The translations under genes and the position numbers were made by a program. Under the pieces are notes generated by a model. It was not told the DNA's origin. It did no database searches and saw only the letters and a program-made list of their open reading frames with translations. A stretch of DNA of 64,000 nt from Symsagittifera roscoffensis (taxonomy: Eukaryota; Xenacoelomorpha; Acoela; Convolutidae), in contig NC_087063.1 in assembly GCF_963678635.1 (NCBI RefSeq), forward strand, positions 41,618,759 to 41,682,758, given 5' to 3'. Below, piece by piece: positions 56,006-64,000 of this stretch (position 1 is its first letter; each line of letters opens with the position of its first letter).

Positions 56006-56032
56006 ATTCTGAGGAAAGTAGCGACGAGCAAC
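56006..56032. other. Spacer at the centre of the inverted repeat
   Basis: Fewer than 30 bases separate the arms. The sequence is not an adapter I recognise and shows no symmetry. Confidence 0.8.
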
Positions 56033-59000
56033 GCCTCTCACTGGTGTAGTCGGTATGGCTTAACTATCATCCCAACAATAAAAACACTGTTTTACCGAAT
56101 GAGGCTAGGTCAAGATAGGAACAGAAAAATTTAAGGATTATCGAGCGAATTTAAAAAATGTTAATTTGATAGATAGATAATTGAGTACAATTTTTTGAAA
56201 GTATATATGGCAAAACTTCACGAACAATGATTGCATTTAAGTTAACAACTGCAGATTATGTGTGAATTTTGGGCGAAACGTGCAATCATCTGATTTATCA
56301 AAGATAAAAAAAACTGAAAAAAAAATTAAAACCTGCTAATGAAGGGCATGTATATAAAATCTAGCCTTGTTTAACAGATTGAACTTTAAGCAAAATTGAT
56401 ATTGACAACAACAGTAAGACCAACGTGTGGCCAGATTGTCAACATAGAGCAGGAATATGTTACAGGTTAAGAAACTAATGATAACTTTTGTAAAACTATA
56501 TCACACACTATATGTCTATGTAGCCATAAAAATTCGTTTTAATGTTGTATCTGGTAATTTTTAGTATGTGGTGAACTATTCAGAAATCAAGAGCAGCAAA
56601 AAAGTATGAGATGAATTGTTTTTCTATTTAAAAGGGCACTTCTGATGGCATATTTTTGATCGCATAAGTAACTTTGTACATATGAATCATTATAAACAAA
56701 TGTATATAACCAAAAACATACAAAGTCGACATTAATCGTGCTTACATTTACAAATAAAAACTGGTTAAAAAGCCTATCTACACGCACTATTTTTACGTAT
56801 AAAATTTGATTGATAATCTGTACCCACTTAGCGGCTGGTGAAACAATCTAGAATAATGAAGAGAAGTAAAAAGAAGAATTTGGATTGATTTTGACATCAA
56901 ATTTTATATCCAATTACAATTATTTATCCTAAATTGATTCGAAAACGTTTTGGACAACATGCTTGTACATCTTTTCTGATATAACATTTCCAATACAAGC
57001 AAACCGTAAAGCAAGTAAATATCGATCATGCAATGCACACAATTTACACATAATTATTTTACTTTGTAGTATCTGGTTGAACATAGTACATATACAACAC
57101 CTAGTAAAATGTTCTAGAAAATTTCGACTAATCTGGAACTAAAGCTACATTGAATTTGATTTGTGGCTTAACTCTTAGCTATTGTTACACTTCTGATTAT
57201 ATATACATAAAAAATAACAATTACACATACCGATAAACACGCGTAAAAAATCAAACACGGACTTATGTACATAATTTCAAGTTTATTCGAACCATTCGTT
57301 TATCAGCCAGTGATAGATCATACACAGCGTAGCCAAATTGGATAAGTTTCCCAGCAGATAAACAAATTCTGGTAAGACTAAATCAGGTTAAAATGTAAAG
57401 GGTTTCTTTTTGAAAAACTTTCTGGTTGTGGACTGACATCTATACCCAATCATAAATCTCAATCAGACATAAGGAAATTTATGTGTTCATTTTAGATTAG
57501 CCGCTGAATACAAGATATGAAAGTGAGCCCAAAACTATGCTGCGTTTTAATACTTGTCCGAAAGTGTTCAATTTGAAGAAGAGTCGATAAAATTACTATC
57601 AAAAGTTACAAAAGATGTGGTCTTGATTATACAAAACAAAGCATTTATCAGCTATTTCATTTCCAATGCATGATAAGACTTGTTCTGTTTTTAGCGCAAT
57701 AACAACGCCTCTGCAGGCGCGTGCTTTCATCATTTGATTCATAATTTTACCCGTTTCAATTCAATGTTTGCTTTCCGTTACCGCAAAACCTTAAAAAACT
57801 GTATGTGTAAGTTTTGACTGATTCCGCTCAAGAACGTATTATTTTTGAAAAGACTGCTCCTGGAGTTTTTCTTTCCTTAGTAGACAACAATTAAATTCAA
57901 ATAATGATAATTGGACCACTCTAAATCACATATTTTCCATTTAGGTTATCTTTTTGCATTTATATATTTAAAAAATTTAGTTAAATATGGTTTAAAACGC
58001 CATCAGAAAAGATAATTTTTTGATCATCGGAGTTTATATCATCGATTCAGCGCAAATAGCAAAAGTTATGCTAATCAAGGATCTAGATTTACTCATCTCC
58101 TTATGAGCGCATTCCTCTTTCATAGAGACAATTTGGATCTTCCCAGGAAGTCGAGAGGCCCAAGTCAGCCTGGAAATGGAGCCACCAGCTTCACCTTGTT
58201 ACTCTCGTTGCAGAAATCAGTCTAACAGTGAGCCCTTGGTGCAGTAGGCAGACAACCGATATTAGCCAAATGTAAACGCCAGTTGCTCGCAAAAAACAAG
58301 AAAAAGGATCGGAACGCATCAATCTCTGTTATACGTGGCGTCAATTGAAAAGTTTTCAGTCTGTTTTGTGTTGCTTTTTTTCAAAAAGTTAAGTTGAATT
58401 TATTAATGTTTAGCTGTTTGTTTTGTAATCCAAATTAAATACATCAAAAAGAACAAAAGTTTTTTTGCTCCTAATTCTTTAAAATTATAAAAAACTTGTG
58501 TTTAATTTAGAATCATGTCTAAAAAACAGTCGTTCTAGAAAATTCAAAATCGCAAAAAAAGATTGGGTTGTTTATTTTGCACAAATTTAAAAAATTACTG
58601 AAAGTTTTCTTTATTACTGAAAAAATGAGCTGAACATCAGCTTAGAACAACTTTTGTTTTCTCTAAAACATACCCTTTACCGTTAATTTTATCATAGTTA
58701 AAAGATTATTTTCTAAGATACTATAGCTCAAACTATCGATATTGCATAAATACGGGGGAAAAGATAAAAAAAAAGAACAGTTGAACCTGTATTGAATAGC
58801 TTTTTCAGAACCAATTTATTTTTTCAAACAAAAAAAAGTTTTGATGGTTTAGCGAGAAAACAACATAATGTGCAACTCTAGTCAATGTAATTTGGTGTAC
58901 GGTTAAACCTGCAGCTTAATCGTCAACTGAAGATATATCAAACTACAGAACTAACAAATGAATCAAAAAACAGAGTTTTTTTAAAAAGATTACAATTCTT

Positions 59001-59717
59001 AGAACAATGGCTAATTTTTTTTTCGAACCAAAATTTCCACTGTCTTAAATTTTCTGTACAAAACTAAATAATTACTTGAAATCAATTTTCTATATGTCAA
59101 AAAACTCTATGCGGACCGTCCAACAAAAAACTTTCAATAATTTGTTTTGGAATTTTCCCGTGTTATGAAAGTTAGTAAGCCTCGATTTTTTCTTCTGAGC
59201 ACTAAAAGCGCTTCTCATGACTCACTGGTCAATTTTGAGTTGAAGTTTGATACCGTTGGAAAATTCGTTTGGGAGATCAACAGACATATTAAAAAATTGT
59301 TTATCGCCCTTTTTTATTTTTTCAAAGATGAACAACATTGCTAAATGGTGTAGATGAGTTGGCTGAAAGCTGGCATTTCTTTGCAAATCTCTGCTTGCGA
59401 CGTTTGCATTGTAAAAATCAAAGTGTGTATGTAGGTTTGACTGTATTTGAATATAGTCATACGTAAAACGTAATGAATATATTTTTGTGTGAATACTTCT
59501 GGTAATCTATAAACAAATGCAAGAAAAAATACTTTTTGTGTATGCGTGTATGTATGCAAGTTGATGTGTTTGTAAGTATGAGTACAATTTTTTTCCTTAT
59601 GCGCGCGTAAACCAAACCAATTGTAACTAGAAGAATAACTATAACCTAACTTGAATTTTACTAATGTTTCTAGTTTTTCTTGAAAGTTAGACAAGATACT
59701 ATAAGCATAGTATATAT

Positions 59718-61478
59718 GTACGCACATATGCTTTGCGTATGTGTGTATATGTGTAAACTGTATGTATCTATGTAAAAGTGTACAAATTTTGCATGTATAA
59801 ATGTAATTAATCATGTATGTACCTACTGTTTGTGTGTACTCATTTGAGTATTTAGAAGTTATGTAAAATTGTATGTTTTTATGTAAGTACGAACTCTTGA
59901 CTGCATGTCCGCTTGATTGAGTGAATGAATACAAGCATATTTTTTTAACCAATGTATGTTTTTAGGCAACTATTTCTGCATATTCGTATATCAGTATGAA
60001 AGGCACGGTTATATGATTGTATGTAAAGACGTATGAATGCCAGTCTGTAATGCGTGATTCGTTTTGTCTGAATGTGTGAAGTGAATGCAAGTTGATTTGT
60101 GTGTTTACAGGTGTTTGTATTTCAAAGGTCAGCAGAACTAATAAGTAAAATCTTTGCATGTATGTAAACAAAACTTGCGTGTGTGTCTATTTATGTAAAC
60201 TGTATGTATCTATGAAAAAGTGTACAACTTTTTGCATGTATAAATGTAATTAATCATGTATGCACATACTATTTGTGTGTATTCATTTGAGTATTTAGAA
60301 GTTATGTATATTTGTATGTTTTTATGTAAATAAGAATTCTCGAATGCCAGTCCGCTTGATTGAGTGAATGAAGACCAGCAATTATTTTGTATCAATGTAT
60401 GTTTTTCAGTTTAAAAGCTTTTAAAAGTTAGCTGGTTTGCAAATTGTACAAACTTATGATTGAAGTTTTATGTCTGTTTAAACGGAAAGTGTGTACACAT
60501 GAGTAGTTGCATGCTTGTAAAGTACATTCCATGTCTTTTTGCAGGCAAGTACTTATACATATTCGTATATGAGTATGAAAGGCACGTTTATATGATTTTA
60601 TGTAAAGACATATGAATGCCAGTCTGTAATGCGTGATTCTTTTTGTCTGAATGTGTGTATAAATTAGTCTTGAAAGTGTGAAGTGAATGCAAATTGGTTT
60701 GTGTGTTTACATGTGCTTGTATTTTAAAGGTCAGCAGAACTAATGAGTGAAATCTTTGCATGTATGTAAGCAAAACTTGCGTGTGTGTCTATATATGTAA
60801 ACTGTATGTATCTATGTAAAAGTGTACAATTTTTTGCATTTATAAATGTACTTAATCATGTATGCACATACTATTTGAGTTCTTACAAGTTTGTATTTTT
60901 TCAAATGTATATTTGTATGTTTTTATGTAAGTAAGAATTCTTGAATGCATGTCCGCTTGATTGAGTGAATGAAGACCAGCAATTATTTTGTATCAATGTA
61001 TGTTTTTCAGTTTAAAAATATTTTAAAATTTGCTTGTTTGCAAATTGTACAAACTTATGATTGAAGTTTCATGCCTGTTTAAAAGGAAAGTGTGTACACA
61101 TGAGTCGTAACATGCTTGTATAGTACGAACCATGTCTGTTCGTAGTTAAGTACTTATGCATTTTCGTATATGAGTATGAAAGACACGTTTATATGATTGT
61201 ATGTAAAGACGCATGAATGCCAGTCTCTAATGCCTGACTCTTTTTGTCTGAATGTGTGTATATATTCGTCTCGAAAGTGTGAAGTGAAATTAAGCTGGTT
61301 TGTGTGTTTAAATGTGGTTCTATTGTAAAGGTCAGCAGAAATATTAAGTCAAAATCTTTGCATGTGTAAAAGCGAAATTTTCGTATAATTGGTTGCAGGT
61401 TTAAAAGCATGTAAGTAAGTATGTAAAATTTATGTTTGTATGGTAGTTTATTTGCCTTCTTCTTATGTATAAGACTAT
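59718..61478 (-). repeat. ~600-bp tandem repeat, three copies, right arm
   Basis: Mirror image of the 50560-52320 array, with the same three units in the same order. The tandem expansion therefore happened before the inverted duplication. Confidence 0.8.
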
Positions 61479-62315
61479 GTACGTTTGTATTCATACCTTT
61501 ATGTAAGACTTCATTTTTGAATGTTTGTATGTAAAGAAGTATTTTTGCATATATGTATGTAATTTTGTACGTATGGTTGTATGAATGTCTCTAAGTAACT
61601 TTATATATGTATGTATACATGTAAGTTTGTATGTATGTATCTATGTATGCATGTATGTATGTGTTTAAGTAAGTTTGTACTTATGTATACATGTATGTAT
61701 GTTTGTATTCAGTAAGTGTGTACGTTATTGTTTTTGAATAAAAGTTTGCATGATTAACCTTATGTAAGTATTTAAATGTGTATGAATAAACGTATGTTTG
61801 TAATAAAACACGCATGACTGTTTTTTGTGAGTATGCATTTAAGTTTGCAACTTATGAAAATGTGTTTATCTTTTTTTATCTTTACAAGTATGCAGCTTTA
61901 TATGTTTGATGGGCTATATATGTTTGAGTTTAGTTGTAATCATTTATTTTATTTCATATAAAAGTATATATGTAACTCAATCCAAATCTTTTTTATCTTT
62001 CTTCTTAAGTTTCTCGAATATTCTAGAATAATCAACTAGACACTATAATGACTGTTTTTTTTTTTCGTTTTCTTGATTTGCAAAACAATTTGATAATTTT
62101 TTTAAAAAAGTTTTCCGTGAAATATTTGATCTTCCAGGTATCCTCATTATGAACATTTCACTTTGAAAAAGTGGCATATGTTGCATTGATAATTTCAATT
62201 TATCTGCAATCAAGGATTATGAAAAGTGTTTCAAAATTGTAACAAGAAAGATCAGTAAGTTTTCACAAAATTTTGTCGATGGAAGCATCAAACAACAAGT
62301 CCAATTGGAGACAGC

Positions 62316-62449
62316 ATGGAGTCCAAAGTGTTTGATGAACTGTTACTCATAGATGTAAAAATTACGATAAGAAACTTATTAGAAAAAATTTATGGTTTAT
62401 TGAGGAAAATCATTGATCGTGCAGACATGCGGCTGGAGAGCTGAAGACG
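62316..62449 (+). pseudogene. Mirror copy of the candidate exon, frameshifted
   Basis: Same sequence as 49585-49719 in the other arm, with the same GTAAGC donor. One base is missing in the CTGGTAGAG stretch (here CTGGAGAG), which breaks the frame before the donor. Confidence 0.4.
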
Positions 62450-64000
62450 GTAAGCGAGCAAAGTCTCAGTGGCAGGTACTGTATATTTGAAGGATGATTG
62501 ATCAATCTTTAAAAACCACAAATTTTCAATGGTTTTCATTTGAAAAATCATTATTTTGAATCAAAGTTATAAACCCACAGAAGTGAAGCAATTGTGTAAT
62601 CAGATAAACAGTCAGTACCACTTTTTTTAAATTCAAGATTTATTTAATCGATAGAGCTTTTTATGAAATAGCTCAAAATGCTTACGCCTTTTTTTTTGAA
62701 ATGAATAGCAAGTCTTTCTGCATTGAGGCTCAAAATTTCAATTCCTCAAAGTAAAACTGTCTAACAAACTTTTTATTGTCAAATTAAACATGTCTTTGCT
62801 AGTCGTTCTAGCTGAAGATAACACAACATAATTGACGTTTATCGAAATGCATTGAAACTAGAAAATGGCACTTACAAGTTTTCGGAAACTGCTGTAGCCA
62901 AATTGGTGTGAAAGCGTTGTTTAGTGTGAAACAGCTATCATCCTGACGGAATCCGAAGATTCAGCAGGTAGAGTGTTGATGATAAGGCTTGATTTTTTAT
63001 CTTAAAATTTCAATCAACTAACCGTTTTTCGAAGATATGTTTTGTTAATAGAGAAGACCAATATCGATGCAAAAATGAGAAGAAATTTCATGATGCGAAC
63101 TGTTTTGATACTGCTAGTAGTGATCACCTCAAACATATATTGAAAGAAAGGTTGAACTCTTGATAACACAATTAGTTGCAGATGAATAATCAAATATTTT
63201 GGTCAAAAAGCCACCGTATTTTGAGAGACAATAGCGTAATCAAGGAAACATTCAAAAGATCAGTTTTATATTAAAAAACTCAAAAATTAATTTGTTGAAC
63301 AAAGGGTTAATCACTGATAATAACTGATAGCGCTTCAAAATTTTGAATAGAAAGCTCTTGCTAAAGCCAAATTGAGTTAATTAGAAGATACTGAGAACAG
63401 TTGACTAGATTGTAGTATCAAATTAAAAATTATTTAATTGCATATTCTTTTAATGGAAAAATCAAAAATTTTGGATGCTCTAATTATAACTCCGAGTTCA
63501 TATCAAGTTTTGAAATTGTATCCATAACTTGTCTTAGTTTGTGTTCAGTCTTTCCCGATTGAATTTGCTCTAATTTGAACAACTGCTTTCCTTAAAAGTC
63601 GCAAATATGTTTTCACCTGCTTTATTCGATGGTTACTATGTTCTGTCGTATATATTGGCACACAAATAACAGTTTTCCCCCAGTTTCTAGGTCCGCTTTG
63701 ATGAAAATTTTCAAAATTTCTGTTAGCACAAAAAAGTTAATAGGAAATACTAAACGTTTTCTAGAAGCCCCGAAAATTGTTTCCTTTTTACTATAAAAAG
63801 TGGTATATGCAAGTCTTAGAAATGGCTGCAGCAATTAATCGGCCATTTTGGTTTTCATCAGTGTTCTCGTTTTTCAAGATCTTTACCCACTTCACTTTAT
63901 TAGCTCTTTCAACCTTTCTATTAAATCAAAGCTTTTGTCATAGATTTTAGAAGTTTTTTCAGTCTCCTGTAGACACGGAAAATGGAAATGTCGAAATTTT

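Larger units (their letters stand above)
56033..64000 (-). repeat. Right arm of giant inverted repeat, truncated by window end
   Basis: Reverse complement of 48072-56005 with scattered substitutions and small indels. Frames here on the minus strand (59341-59952, 60588-60773, 61189-61494 and others) are mirror images of repeat translations in the left arm. They are Tyr/His/Thr-rich low complexity, not genes. Confidence 0.95.

Noticed and set aside
55981-56060. Sequencing-adapter hairpin at the palindrome centre
   Set aside because: The spacer does not resemble an adapter I know, and the arms differ by substitutions, which a missed adapter would not give. An artefact is not fully excluded.
58200-58270. 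tRNA-like string GTGCAGTAGGCAG in the right arm
   Set aside because: It resembles the D-arm side of a tRNA-Met, but no B box, anticodon arm or acceptor pairing follows.
59341-59952. 203-codon minus-strand frame
   Set aside because: Thr/His/Tyr low-complexity translation of the TACA-rich repeat. The mirrored left arm breaks the frame repeatedly, so there is no selection on it.

Overview
The window is metazoan nuclear DNA: GT-AG splicing, a multi-tyrosine signalling-adaptor exon pair, a tRNA-derived SINE, Penelope-like, LINE and Ty3/Gypsy-like retroelements. The phylum cannot be fixed from sequence alone; the transposon mix suggests an invertebrate. Only the first 2.1 kb is recognisable host coding sequence. 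Nearly everything else is decayed or rearranged mobile DNA in an AT-rich background.

Layout. 1-2.3 kb: last two exons of a docking/adaptor protein (IRS/FRS/GAB type) with an in-phase 184-bp intron and a poly(A) signal. 2.65-2.99 kb: a SINE with A and B boxes, an AATT tail and a 7-bp target duplication. 4.9-6.5 kb: a strongly decayed Ty3/Gypsy pol. 7.8-15.6 kb: a head-to-tail array of a ~3.55-kb unit (two full copies plus 686 bp) carrying split remnants of a Penelope GIY-YIG domain. 16.4-17.8 kb (minus): another Penelope-like element. 18.4-21.9 and 22.3-25.7 kb (minus): two related LINEs with an SGNH-like ORF1 and an ORF2 with PHD finger, RT and restriction-like-endonuclease C-terminus. 26.3-29.25 kb: non-coding DNA studded with a CCGGAGGGGTC-type motif that ends in a perfectly phased 25-bp tandem array.

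30.0-47.3 kb (plus): the most interesting object, a giant Ty3/Gypsy-like retroelement. Its first gene series is gag (CCHC knuckle), protease (DTG), RT (YVDD), RNase H, long hydrophilic linker, integrase remnant with the catalytic core deleted, then a macro-domain-like module. After an AATAAA and a ~390-bp gap a second ORF series begins. It contains a GDSL/SGNH hydrolase-like domain with S, G, N and DxxH blocks visible, followed by several kilobases of coding-type sequence I do not recognise. A 2.2-kb piece of RT/RNase H/linker has been copied into the second series, where it makes an in-frame fusion ORF of 630 codons. I found no LTR pair.

47.3-64.0 kb: short tandem repeats, then a very large inverted repeat centred at about 56,019, with a spacer under 30 bp and arms of at least 7.9 kb; the right arm is cut by the window end. 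The arms are non-coding looking, about 97-98% identical in one stretch compared by eye, and contain ~600-bp tandem repeats and TACA-rich DNA. One short open exon-like segment is intact in the left arm and frameshifted in the right.
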